Source of the DNA: Echinometra lucunter
Taxonomy: Eukaryota; Echinodermata; Echinoidea; Camarodonta; Echinometridae
NCBI GenBank assembly: GCA_029962745.1
Contig: CM057162.1
Location: 23,188,104-23,252,103, forward strand
Reading direction: 5' to 3'
Length of the DNA stretch: 64,000 bases
Part shown: positions 32,423 through 44,900 of the stretch, piece after piece
Position numbering within the stretch: position 1 is the stretch's first letter
Layout: every line of letters starts with the position of its first letter
Translations under genes and position numbers: made by a program
Notes under the pieces: model-generated
What the model saw: the letters and a program-made list of their open reading frames with translations, nothing else
Told to the model about the DNA's origin: nothing
The model's database searches: none

Positions 32423-35400
32423 ATGGACGGGGACTTCCACGACACTTCGGTCATGGGGCACGACATCCTGGGCCTTTCTGCCGGTCTTGACAGCGTCTCC
32501 GGTCTCCTAGGTTTGGAGTCCTGCGGTGACAGCATCTACTCCTCTGTGCTAGGTCTTGAAGATGTTCGTCATGACAGCAGTGTGATAGACTACAGTTTAG
32601 TGGACAGTGGCAGGTGCGAGTTAGAGGAGGACTTGGACACAACCCACATACCCCTGGATGGATTGATCCCTTTGGTGGCCCCTCACCAATGTCCTACACC
32701 TCCATACAGCTTCGGCAATGCAAGAGTCAAGGTCAGGAAGGATTTTGTCAACTTCGACACTAAAGATGTATCCTCCATTGAAGAATCGGGCTTCATGCCA
32801 GGTTTCCTGAGTGATGCAATCATCTCCACAAGCCTGAGTACTACACCATTAGCATCATTGAATAGGACATCTCCTAAATGCACAGAAGGAAAAGCATCTG
32901 TCAGTTTAGAGAGTGAAGGTGCAATTGCCATTGAAGATTCAGACAATATACCAAGTTTCCTGACTGATGTTATCGTCTCCACAAACCTGAGTACCACTCC
33001 ATTAGCATCTTTAAATAGAGTAAGGACGCCTCCTCAATGCTCTCAAGGAAAAGCTGCTAGCAGTTTAGATTGTGAAGGTGCAACCTCAATCGAAGCTCCA
33101 GCCAGTGTTTCAAGTTTGCTGAATGATGCCATTATCCCCACTAGCCTTGGTATTGCTCCTCTTGAATCTTCAAGTAACGTAGGGAAATCCTCAATAAAGA
33201 CTCAAGGAAAAAGAGTTGGCTCTAAGAAATCAAAAACTTGTAAGAAAAGCAGTCCTCATGCTCCTGCATCAAAGAAGAAAAAGAAAAAAAAGAAAACGTC
33301 TGCTAAGAAGGCAAGGTCTGCTAAGAAAGCAAGGACTACTAAGAAAGCAAGGACTACTAAGAAAGCAAGATCTGCTAAGAAAGCAGGCTCTGGCAGAAAG
33401 GAATTGAAAGGGAAACGGTCTAAAGAACTCAAAGTGCCAAAGCATTTTAAATGCTCCACATGCGGTGCTGTGTACAAATCTCATGAACTGTGTGTGAAGC
33501 ATGTGTTGGATAGACACAAGCCAGGAATAAGCATTAAGCATCGACCCTCTAGTACATTTTGTAGAAATGCTCAGAAGCCCCAGAATATCAGACGGCAACT
33601 GCATGCCAAATTTTCACTTAAACCATATGCAAATAGCACAGAGATCAAGAATAGTCCAGATTTCTCAGGATTAACAACTACAGCAGCAAAAGGGGCTAAA
33701 AAAGACTTAAATTCCCAGTTTGATCTTGCGGAAGGTACACTATTTCAAAAATTTGGAAAGAACCAAGAAATCAATATTGATTGCAAAAATGGGTCAACAC
33801 AAGGCCAAAGATCATCGTCCAGAGTGAACAGCAAGTGCATAGTTGGTACCAAGAGGAAAAGATCTAGGAGCCCGAGAGTTCACCATCGAAGTCCTAGTGT
33901 GAATCTACCCCTGAGAGAAGTGCCACAGAGAATATTCTCTGATCCCATTGAATTTCTTCCAGAGGATATAGGAGGACAAGAAATAGAAGATGAGCCTGAT
34001 TTGAGTGATGTAACACCAGTTCATGCCCCAAAGCAGTGTCCAAAAATTTCTGCAAGAAAAAGGAAATGTGTAGCTCGTAAGAAGAGAGAATCTCGAGAGA
34101 GAACTAATGGAGCAAAAAAAATTAAAATGTCATCAAAAAGTGATCCTGAGCACAAAAAAGGGGTTTCTCAAAAGAGAACAAAGGAGGATGTGAGAAGTGG
34201 TGATAGGATGGTTTATCTTCTTGACCCAAGACACTTGACTATAGTTATATGTCCTCAATGCCAGAAAGCCTTCACCACATATGAAGGGTATTCCCGTCAC
34301 ACCGTACAAGTGCACAATATCTCTGCCAACAATTTGCCTGGAAAACTCATGCAGCTCCTTGTTCAGAGGTCACCTCAGTACTGTTCAAAGAACATACCTG
34401 ACCAGGGTTGTCATGAACTGCAGAAAAACGGGCTCCGGGGACAGGATAATATGCACCAGCGTAGAGTAGAAAAGAACATGTGCAATTCCAGCGATGCCTT
34501 CTCTTCTTCCCCTAAAGAGAACAAGTCAGATCAGAGGCAACTTTCTTTCAAGACAGCAGGGACTGCAACATCAGATGTCCCGGGAACAGTGACCAACAAA
34601 AGCAATGGATTAATAATGCATGCAAGATCAACACAAACAGACATTCTAGATTTACAAGAGCCATTAGATTATCAACAAGGTGAGAGAACAGTAACTTTAA
34701 GCCGAATGACTTCTAACTTATTTATGCAGGATTTACGAACAGGTGTTGACATACCCTGTAGTAGAACCTCTCTGAATAAAGAAAAGAAAGGAAATGAAGG
34801 AGGCAGTGAAGCAACATACCATGAGGTTGAGCCAGAAACGTGTTCCTCCCAGGTTAATCCGCTATCCAGAGATGTGAAGCACAAGCAGTCAGTTCAGAAG
34901 ATCTTAAAGACAGCAGAGGATCAGACTGAAATAACATGTACCATAATTGAGCATGGAGGATCCCTCTTATGCGCATCTTGTGGTACGGTCTTTGAAGATT
35001 CATCGAGCCTTGATGACAGTCATCAGCTTGGATCTGCTCCCGGGGAGTTAGAGTGTTGGTGGACAGCTGAAGGAAAGGCTTATGAAGTAAACTCTTTCCT
35101 TTGTTCAGTTTGTGGGATCTATATTCCCTCTCATGCAGACTTCAGCAGCCATTCTTGCTGTGGTGTGGCCTGTGAAGATTCTTCAGGCCTGCTTGACAAG
35201 CACCAAATTGGATCATCAGCAGGAGAGGCAATTCATCAGAGGATGACTCAAGAGAAGGCTGTCACAGGAAACTCTTTTCTTTGCTCAGCGTGTGGGATCC
35301 AGATTCCCTCGCATGAAGATTTCAGCAGCCATTCTTGTGAAATGGCCTTGTCTGAGGGTGTCCAGCCTGAAAGTAATGCATCTCCTAGTTGCAGGCTGAG

Positions 35401-35459
35401 CATGGATGTTGGTAACCAGGAGCGATTGGAAAGCCATTTAAGGGGCGCAACACCTAAAG
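32423..35459 (+). CDS. Zinc-finger gene, coding exon 1
   Basis: A single large exon of 1012 codons plus one base. It ends CCTAAAG/GTAAGC. Read-through into the intron would stop at 35516-35518. All fingers of the protein are in this exon. Confidence 0.8.
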
Positions 35460-37136
35460 GTAAGCAAATCTCGAACAGAAATTTCCCTTTTGCGAGAATA
35501 TATAAAATTTCAAATTAAAGAAAAAATGTACTCTGCTATAAATTAGCAGTAAAGGAGCACATGAATAAAAATCATTAGCACTTATAGTGAAACTGCATAC
35601 TGAACTCAAGTCAGATTTAGTTTCTGTGCAGTCCTACTCTGTGTGAACACTTGCAGGTGTTCCAGTTATATAAAAGAGATGTTTCAAAGTTTATAATTTC
35701 CATGTACTTGCAGTGTGATGATACAGAACCCTTGGCTTACAAGATTAAATCTTTTTATTTTTTTAATCATTCTTGCCCTTTAAAGTACATATAGGTCTCT
35801 AGTTTTGGTTCATCTCAGAAAAGTATCTTTCACTATTTCAATTCATTGCCAAATGAGCTGAGAGACTGTATCATAAAGCCTTTGTGATTTATAGGGTACT
35901 GAATAAAATACTTATTTGTGTGGTGTATTTTACAATCAAAATGTCAAACCTTTAGTTTTCGGACTCCCGAAAACATTGTCAACACAGCATCACACAGTGC
36001 CCGTACACACATGAAACCAATGGGAGTTTCATTTACCCGCACGTACACAGCGAATCACTGTGTGTTTTACGTGGAGCTCATCAGCGTGGAGATGTCGGAG
36101 CCTACCGCTGATTGTGACTGTTATATTGCGTTTTACACATACATTTACACTTAAAGATTCGTCGGAATTCATGGAAGGAATGTCACACAATTTAAGACAT
36201 ATATATCTTTTCATGCAAGATGGACAATATGAGACTATACTTGATCAGTTTAATGCCAATTCTCCTTTTGCTAACAAAACTAGAGACAGGCTTTAAGGTT
36301 GACAAGTGGAATAACTTCTGATGATTTTAAAGAACATACTTACATAATTATTCCAAGTAAAGAGTGACTATTTATTATCATGTTTATTGCTCTGTGATGT
36401 TTTTTTCACACTACCATTTCAATTATTTTCTTTTGATGTTTCAGGTGTTCTGGAAAAAGACAATGCAGGACTTGGTGTAAATGTCTCTTTGGACCATATG
36501 CTAGAACATTGTCAGGGTTCGTTGAATCAGTGCAATGGTATCGTAGTTGGAGAACAACCCGAGGACAGAAGTCCAGGAAATGAGAAGAGACTCGTTGAGA
36601 AATGGTCTGTTGGAGCGTCCCATGCACAGATTAAGAATTTGGGCCATTGCATTTTCGTGGACCATATACAAGAGCAGAGTCCGGTTTTGTCGAATCATTG
36701 CTCCAGTGTCGCAGAAGCAGAAAAACCACAGGGCCGAAGTGAATCTCTGAAGAGGATCATTACAGACAATACAAAGGAACTAATCATGGAAAAGCAGTCT
36801 GGTGGTACGTCCCATGTGAAGGTCAAGATAGTGAAAGAACAGAAGAAGTCAGTGCCACGTAATTCTCTGGACCACATGCTAGAGAAAAGTCAGGTTTCCG
36901 TAAACGAAAGCTCTTGTGTCATAGAAGGGGAACAACTCCAGGACAGAAGTGAATCTTGGAAGAAGATCAATGTAGGAACTGTTAAGAGGCAAAGCATTGA
37001 GAGTGCCAAGAGTGCAGTCCATGCAACAGTTAGGATGACTCAAGAAATAGGAAACTCTTGTCATGTTACTTTGGACAGTATGCTCAAGCAGTGTCAGAAA
37101 ATGTTGGAGGAATGTGCGGATGTCTTAGAAACTTGA
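32423..37136 (+). CDS. Uncharacterised zinc-finger protein, two coding exons
   Basis: Coding exons 32423-35459 and 36445-37136 join in phase 1 (G codon split) to give about 1242 residues. The start is the ATG at 32423 (AAAATGG context); the open frame extends six codons upstream without another ATG. Visible in order: an acidic, serine-rich N-terminus; three related 55-65-residue segments (about 115-290, phrases such as STSLSTTPLASLNR); a Lys/Ala-rich tract (about 285-330, KKAR repeats, histone H1-tail-like); a C2H2 finger (C344, C347, H360, H365); a basic region; a second C2H2 finger (C610, C613, H626, H631); two near-identical C-x2-C-x12-H-x-C modules (C894-C912 and C954-C972); and four C-terminal repeats. 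A nuclear DNA- or chromatin-binding role is inferred. I do not recognise a named orthologue. Confidence 0.8.
36445..37136 (+). CDS. Zinc-finger gene, coding exon 2
   Basis: Acceptor TTTTGATGTTTCAG at 36431-36444; stop TGA at 37134-37136. The exon encodes four diverged repeats of roughly 55-70 residues, with a core like SLDHMLE.CQ and EGEQLQDRSESWKK. The last is short and ends at the stop. No zinc ligands are arranged as fingers here. Confidence 0.75.
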
Positions 37137-37370
37137 AGTTTTCATTGCGTAAGGTTGTGGCTCGTTCAGATATGCAGCTGTAGACCACTTTTGAAATATG
37201 TGGGGTGAGGGTTTACTAAATGGATGGCAAGTGGTAAGGAATAAAACCAGAATGGTCCCATCCTATGCATGTACTATCCTGTTGATTTAAGCTACAGAAA
37301 TGTTGCATGCAGTATGCTTTAAACAAAATACTTTTTCTAAAAAAGTGGTTTCCCTTGCATGTGTGAACAA
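37137..37370 (+). other. Probable 3' UTR of the zinc-finger gene
   Basis: AATAAA at 37240-37245 lies 104 bases after the stop and is the first polyadenylation signal. The cleavage site is not determined. Confidence 0.5.
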
Positions 37371-37424
37371 GCCTATTAAGGCCCCATCAAGCATGGGGCG
37401 ATAAGCCCCTTTAAATCATAATTG

Positions 37425-37750
37425 TACCCTGCCACCTCAAAACCACCAATAAGTCGCCAAAATATATCTGAAGCTGTAGGCTGATGTTGCCACACCTTGC
37501 GTGATGGAATGGACATAAGCCAGTTCCTGAAGCTCGAGCCGATGATGGGGACGCGTCGAAAAATAGCCAGCTATTTTGCAATTTAGCTGGCTATTCTGCA
37601 GATGAGTCTAAGATTTAGCTGGCTTACTTTTTGAGCAAAATAGCCAGCTAATTCCATCTTCATCTGAGAATTAGCCGACTATTCTCTGATGGGGTTAATT
37701 CATGGGATCAGAAATAGGCGACTATTCCTTAAAGCTCGAACTCATGAGAA
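37425..37750. repeat. Repeat with TAGCCAGCTA motifs
   Basis: It starts with TGTACCCTGCCACCTCAAAA, related to 50579-50640 (ACCCTCCACCACAAAACGAC). It is followed by a cluster of TAGCTGGCTA/TAGCCAGCTA in both orientations (37565-37660) and GCCGACTATTC variants to 37730. Confidence 0.5.
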
Positions 37751-38335
37751 CACACCTACTGAGGTCACGCCCGTAGACATATAATGATCGAATTTACTAG
37801 ATGAAAAGCAGCGCGCACAGATATCATTTGGAGGGGCCGATAAGCACCCGTAATTGCCATGATATTGATAACACTGTTGCATTATTCATGTCTATTGTGG
37901 ATATCAGTTTTTTTTGTGACACTTTGATTTAATGCGCATTTATTGTGCATTAACTGCGCATGCGGTAAGCTGATATTTTTGATCATGAATATTGGGTGCT
38001 TAGGTCAGCCTTTTCATGACTTTGGACAAAATGATGGAGCTTAAGGGGCCTGGTCACACCCATTGAGGTTAGTGTAATGCATATTTCTGTATCCCATAAC
38101 ACACAAATCGGTGAATAGGGTCCTTGCAAGATGTCCTAATGCAGCCATTTGAGCAATGCATACGCCACCTAACCGATGGCAGTAACTACATACATGTACA
38201 TACAACATAAAAAGAATGACAAAGCACTGAATGAGACAATTTCTGCACATGTGCCTTTTAGGTTCACTCATGAATTGCTTCTGCAGTGTAGCTTTATTTC
38301 TCGTTTAATTTCAGTTTTGCAAGATTCTCTATCTT
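37751..38335. other. No gene recognised
   Basis: Intergenic. TACATACATGTACATAC at 38190-38205 is the only notable simple sequence. Confidence 0.5.
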
Positions 38336-38339
38336 TTAA

Positions 38340-38747
38340 CCCATTCGTGACAGGAATTATTTAAAGCCTAATTTGATCAGCTTTTATTCTTCACATTGAC
38401 AACACCAACATTTTGATTTTATTGCTACATTTTTCTTATAAAACGTCATGTATCTGAAATGAATATAAATTGACAGAAATTATGATGAGAAGTCAAACAG
38501 TTGTCAATTTGCAGGGGAAAATGGTGATTTTAAATTTTCTATCACATTGCCAATTTAAGGATTTTAATGCCTATTTTCCTTTAAAAAATTTTCAGCATCA
38601 AACAATGAATATTGACGCAACCAAAATGGGCACAGTTTGTGTAGAATTTTTTGCTCTTTCTGCTCATGTATTTGGGATGATTTTTAGGGCTTTGCATCAA
38701 AAGATATTAGGCTAAACCACAAAATGTGGACCTCTGTCACAAATGAG
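38340..38747. mobile_element. piggyBac-type MITE, copy 1
   Basis: It begins CCCATTCGTGACAGGAATTA and ends CCTCTGTCACAAATGAG, flanked by TTAA at 38336-38339 and 38748-38751. A TTAA duplication with CCC at the end is the hallmark of the piggyBac superfamily. The open frame inside (38470-38715) is shared with copy 2 but is short and has no transposase motif. Confidence 0.65.
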
Positions 38748-38751
38748 TTAA

Positions 38752-40596
38752 CAAGTAATATATAATGGTTACTTTGAATTTAAGGAAAGCTGAAACTTGG
38801 TTTAAAACAATGTTTGGTGACATGGCCTCCTTTGAGGTTACAAGTGCCTAATTAATACCATATTATTTGCATATTGATTAGGGACATAAGGAAATACACT
38901 CAAATTAAATTTTATTCCCCATTACTGGAAAATGTTACACCCAGTGTGGTTGGTATGTGGAATATTTCTTTATTCATTGTTCTGTATAACCTGAACAAAC
39001 AAGATCAAAGGTAGAAATAGTAATTATTCTGTGATTGGTTTTTAAAACCGTTCAGTTCGTTGCCGTTTTAGAATACTGCTGTTTCTTGTATTTCGTTATG
39101 TACACTATATTAGATATCTAATAAATATTCAAAATAGCTTGGTGATCGTGTAATTTGAAGCTACAATTTCTCGTTCATAGAGAAATGAAGATCCATTAAT
39201 ATATATGTTATCATATATTTCTTTCGAATTTTGAAATTTAATCTATATTCCATGGTAATTAGCCACTTTTGAATTAACCTTTAAAGAGATGTGTACCCTG
39301 TAACACACACACAAGAAAATTACCTGCTGAAAAGTATTGGTATTCAGCTTCCAAGCCAAAATCTTACAAGTTCTTGAATATTTTAAGTTCTTGAATATTT
39401 TTTTTTTCTCATTGATGAGTATTACATGAAATTAGGAGACTGTTCAAGTGTGATGAATGAATAAAGATGCAAGTCTTGAAGTCCATGTATGACTGGAATT
39501 TCATTTATAAACTGGGTTCCAAAAGAAACATCACTTTTTCAGAGCAATGCTCACTAAAATCTACTGCATCGAAATTAATCATATTTAGACACAGATAAGC
39601 TACAATTCTCTATATGACACACATTTGAAAATGTCAAAGATCAGTTTTGCCATAAGGGAGACAAATCTGATGAAATTGCTAAAGGTCATCTTTTCAAAAT
39701 CACAGAAACTGCTCACTGAGAACATCCACAAAGGGCCACCTATTCAGAATATTCCAAAGCTGTTCGTTCAATTTCAAAGGCAGGTTATTGTTCTGCTATA
39801 CTGGCCATTGACCATACCAAGCTCCATGCCCGGGGGCGGGAGGCAATCAGTTTTGTGATTTTGACAAATTGACTCTTGTGATTTTACCTTATTTGATTCT
39901 TTTTTGACTCAACAAAACTTAAACATTTTTAGTTGTGCTTGGTACAGAGTATTTCAGCTAATCTATCCCAATTATGATTCATTTCAGTGCTTTGGATTTT
40001 AATGTGTGTCGCTCTGAAAAAGTGATGTTTCTTTTGATGCTCAGTTTACATTGATGCAGCAATTGCTCAGTTTTTTGGTGTGTGTGAAAGCTACACAGTG
40101 CAATAGGATTTTAGGTTAGACTCGGGCTTCGGCTTGGGCTTAAGTTAGGATTTGGTACAAAGTTTGGTCTAGGGTTAAAGACATTCTGTCATGGGCTTTC
40201 ATGGGGAATGGATCATAATTTGCTGACACCAGACTTTGTGAAAAGCACTGGAAATACCTGTAATAGAGCAACATTTCTGGAGCACAGCAAAACAAGCTGT
40301 CCCACCATAAACATTCCTCAGCCTGCTTAGGGCATTCTCGAGCCAGGGAAAGTGAGATAATGCCTTTGCCATAAGGTCTGTTGGTCATAAAACTCATAGT
40401 GATGGACAACACCTGTTACTGGGTAAGCACCCATTGTGTCAAATTCCCCATGAAAGCCCACGAGTGAGCGACTTTAAAGTTCACTGTTTGATTGGCTAGT
40501 GAACAAAACGTGTGGAGCAATAATTGACCTAGGATTTTTGTACAACTGTTTTATACATATTTGGAAAGTATGTTGCTTCTTAAACCAGGGTGACCA
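38752..40596. other. No gene recognised
   Basis: AT-rich intergenic DNA. TTTCAT/AGAAACATCACTTTTTCAGAGC (39523-39544) recurs inverted near 40014-40036 (CTGAAAAAGTGATGTTTCTTTTG), which outlines a possible 0.5-kb inverted-repeat element. Confidence 0.45.
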
Positions 40597-40731
40597 GGGG
40601 GCATTTCATGAAACAATTAGTTGGTGGTTTTCACTAACTAATTTGCTTTCAGCCAATCAGATACGAGTATTTTCAGTAGCTTATAACATTTGTTGGTGAT
40701 TTTCACCGACAAAACTCTTGAAACGCTCCCC
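40597..40731. mobile_element. 135-bp MITE with GTTTCATGAAA-type ends
   Basis: Starts GGGGGCATTTCATGAAAC and ends CTTGAAACGCTCCCC. It contains GCTTTCAGCCAATCAGAT, shared with 49576-49722. Confidence 0.65.
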
Positions 40732-41072
40732 AGACGTCCCATATTTTTCATGTATTCACATTGTATGTCCATCTCATATTCAGAGACGCCAAGGTCAAAG
40801 ACCAGGAATGCGTGAGATTATAGGAATGGAACCATGAGATCGCCAGAGTTGTGTAAAATATATATGGGGATAGGATAGGCTGTGATGTAGACGTGAGAAA
40901 GAGACTTTGGGGATGAGCAAGAGCCCTCAATGCGGGATTCCTTGAATCATCGAAGTTGGACGTTGTCTTGCCCTTTCTTTAAAAAAAAATTTTAAACTTG
41001 AAAAAAAAAACCCGCTGCCGATGTGTTCTACCTTTTGCCAAGGGTATAGTAAAGACCCTAGGCTTTTACATA

Positions 41073-41383
41073 CAATGGAAACTCGGTATCAAGAGATCTG
41101 GGGGTGTAACATAAAGAGATACAATCAATCTTACAATCAATTGTATCTCTTTAGTACATGGTTTGCCATAGACTTACGATTGATACCAATCATAAGATTG
41201 ATTGTATATTTGACGTTACACCCCCTAATATAACAATATTCCTGATATAACAAGGTAATTTTCCGGTCCCAGCTCTTTATATTCTATTGTTTTTTAACCT
41301 ATATATAAAACAAGATTCCTGCTATAACAAGGTAATTTTGATGGTCCCAAGGACCTCATTATACATGTACTGAGTTTCCACTG
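41073..41383. mobile_element. pogo/Tc1-like MITE with TA duplication, interrupted
   Basis: Ends CAATGGAAACTCGGTATC and GTACTGAGTTTCCACTG are inverted. TA flanks both sides (41071-41072, 41384-41385), and internal ATAACAAGGTAATTTT phrases repeat. A second MITE sits inside at 41100-41225. Confidence 0.6.
41100..41225. mobile_element. 126-bp palindromic MITE, copy 1
   Basis: Ends GGGGGTGTAACATAAAGAG and GACGTTACACCCCC. The interior carries ACAATCAATCTTACAATC and its inverse. Copy 2 at 52973-53100 is about 95 percent alike by eye. Confidence 0.75.
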
Positions 41384-41391
41384 TATTAGTC

Positions 41392-41940
41392 TTAGCCTCT
41401 TAATTTCTGTCTTCTGTCTCCTTTCCTTATTCTTTCTGTCCTTCTCCTTTCTCGGTTCTACTTTCTCTTCTCTTTTTTCTTTCACATTTCAGTCTGCTTG
41501 CTTGCTTGCTTTTTTCTTCTGTCTCTTTTACTTTTCTTTCATCCCATTTCCTTTTTTTTTTCTCCTCCCATACTTCTGTTTCACTTCTCTCTAACCCCAT
41601 TCTTATTGCAGATGCAAATATGAACAGGAGTAAAAGGTTAAATACACTGTACCAAAATATTATGGTAACATTACCATATTTTGCCTGTAATATCAACAGT
41701 GCCCATGTGAAAATGCTTATCAGTGTGCAGCAGTAATATTGCAGTATTAGACACCAGTAATATGAACTGGGCTTCTGTCCTCTCCCTCCTTCCCACATAT
41801 CTCTTTTCTTCCTTCTTTATCATGCCTCCTTTCTCGCTCTGTCATTTTGTTACTCATCTTTTTTTCTCCTTTTTCCCCCCTTTCTCTTGTTTATTTCATT
41901 CCTTCTCCCTTTCCTCCATATTTCTTAACGCTAAAACACT
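41392..41940. repeat. Pyrimidine-rich tract
   Basis: Mostly C and T on the + strand (TTTCTTCCTTCT-like), broken by a normal stretch at about 41610-41760. Open frames on either strand are low-complexity. Confidence 0.6.
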
Positions 41941-44900
41941 TTTAAAAGCAATTCCATCTTAATACATGAATACGTTTAAACCAGAAAGAATACATCATCA
42001 AAAACTTGAATTTTCTTATATTTTATTCTCCTACACTCCACCATACAAGACAAACAGTGGGTATGAAATGAACTGCTAAATGTGACCTTTAATAAGAGTC
42101 TATAGCAATGTATGCCAGGGTATTTTACACTCAATTATTCTAGCAACTGGACAGGGTTTAATATGAAGCCAACTAGTCAAACCTCAAACTATATATATAT
42201 ATTTTTTTAGTTATACCTAACATTTAAAGAATACTGTGGCTATATTTTGGAAATATGAACACCTACTGGAAATGGGTCCTGGATTTATCTAGAACCACAT
42301 TTTTTTTCCATATTTCAATTTTTTAAACTAGTATTTCATATAGGGATATAATTCTAGATCAACTGATAACATAAAGACACGCATCACATATTTCAAATCC
42401 CAGCTATGAAATGCATAAGTGTACAGGGGAAAATGTATCACTATAATGTGTACATCCAAGATGTTAAGCAACTTTATTTCATAATTACATAGACAACCTC
42501 TCAAAATAAGCCAATCTTTTCTAAATCTAGTATATAACCTTTCTTACTGAAATATATAGATATCTTAATCATTGCACTTTCTCTCTTAAAAATATTTGTA
42601 ACAAATTTTTCTATCAACACAATATCGATAGGTAATGTCGTGAAAGGTTAGAATAAACCTGCTAATGGTATGTACTTGAACAAAACAACAAAAAGAGAAT
42701 GTCAGTATGTTTCTAAGTAACGGGCGACATTGATCCTGCAAGACAAGTTATTTATGTCGCTGCTTTTTTTTTTCCCCCTGCTTGCAGTCTGAAAATGTTA
42801 TTGTCTATTCCGCAGCTGAAAAAAATTCATGAGCATACATGTTGACACAGCTAACATAACATTTCATTTGCTGCACAACAAATCAATTTCTACACCAAAG
42901 TTCCAAAATGGAAAATAAAAACTTGATTAGCAAGCAATCGACTTCCAACGCGCTTTCCCGGAGAACGGAGAGTCCAATCCAGATTGGTACAACTCCCTTC
43001 TCGCTTGTCCAGCTATCACACACTTGATACAGTTTGTTCAATGAGGCATCGCATCATACACCATGACTGGGAACATGCACCAGTCTTTCTCTCCAAATGG
43101 CAGGCTGTCTCAATACTACGGTCTACAGCTGAAGAGGCAAGATTGAGAAATAGTTTTTTTCCATAAATACTGATTACACATTAACAAATCTTTACACCAT
43201 AGAAAAATAGATACATCTCTGCTAACATACATTCTACACCAGTTTAAATCTCAAGAGTCTATTTCTCTGCCAAAAGATACAGTATTTCTCCTAATTCTCC
43301 TTTATGATACTGCACCGATTTCATACAACATACACTAGGTTATTCCATCTTCAAATCTGAAAAAAATTACACTATCTGATTAGACTGTTGGGGTTATTCA
43401 TTCTGTGAATGTGTTGTCGATGCACAAACTTACTTGACGTGTATCATGCTGTTTTATTTATTTTTTTAATAATATTACTTTCAGTATAAATATCTTAACA
43501 CAAAGCATCAAACATAACACAGCACAGAAGCGCATTTGGCAACATTTCTGAAGCATCTGCTACAGTAATTTCCTACAAACTCATTCAACTGAAAAAAAAA
43601 TTAACTAAATTTATATTAATGACCTGCTCTTCCTTATTTCTATTCCTTCCGATTTCTATGATTTGTGATATGATTTAATTTGATCAATAAAGATTTAAAG
43701 AAAAATCAAACTGCATTTCACTACTGCACTACCAAAACATAAGACTGGTACAATTTCTTAAGCTGATAAACAGTGACTGTGCCTGCGTAGGAGGGGGCAG
43801 CTTTCCAATAACAAATCCCTCACCATTATACAGAAACACACTTTTGGCATCAGTATAGAGAGGATATACAGATCCTTATAATAAGTACATGATCTATTCA
43901 TTAAAATTAAAACAATGTAAGAAGGCTACAAATTGTCATTTATATTCCTAGTTCTGATATGAATATCGTGTGAAACAGCCCGCCATTCACAGTCCATTCA
44001 TTCTGAACACATTTACAAAGGATACAACGAAATATGTACACTTTACATCGCAATAACTTTTATCCTCTTACCAAACGTAGCAAAAATATCATTTGTATGA
44101 TGACATTATTATCTACACAACCAGAAAAAAAAACAATTTTTGAATCATCCTATGAGTAACTTCACCTAAGTTAAAACAAAAAAAATACCGGAAAGAACTT
44201 GCAATACAGCCTATGGCTACAAGACAATTATACATGTATGTACAATATCGATATATCATTACCGATCATCATTGTCTACATGTACATGAACTGTTGCTAG
44301 CATCTTTTAAAATCCCCTACATGTTTTTTTTTAACTGACACCAACCTTGCCAGAGACCAGCCCAATTTGGCACTGGCTTCTGCTGAGAAGCAAGTGCCTT
44401 GTGAGGAGTTACTTGTCGATACATAAGTAATCCTCTAACAAGCACAAAATCTCCAGTGCAAGGAGAACATGTCAACTTTGTAGTTTTTAAATCAAAGCTA
44501 TTAAAGACAAAATAAAACAGATCTGCAAAAATTTGAACACAATCGGACACAGAATAAGAAAGTTCTGGTCCTTGGCACAAAACATCTTAGCAAGCATTTT
44601 GGTAAAAGTTTATCATCCCTGAAAGCACATACTGAACCCAACATCTTAAAATGTGATATTGTCTTTGACTGAATCCCTATAGAATATCTTGGTGACGTGT
44701 TGCCAAGGTTTGCCACGTCAAATCTTCAAAGATCTTCCCATATGTCCAACACTGGTCTAGTGGACTAGCAACTAAAACAGACATTTTAACCACCTATAAA
44801 TGACTTAATGCACACAGACACGCCAAAGCTCATATTACGATACAGAAAAAACACTAACAAGGCAGTTCACAGCATGCACGAAAGGACATCATACAATATT

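Noticed and set aside
33216..33604. Leu/Ala- or Phe-rich frames opposite or beside the zinc-finger exon
   Set aside because: They are shadows of the KKAR repeat in other frames.
41294..41962. Charged open frames in the pyrimidine tract
   Set aside because: Low-complexity translation with no splice context.
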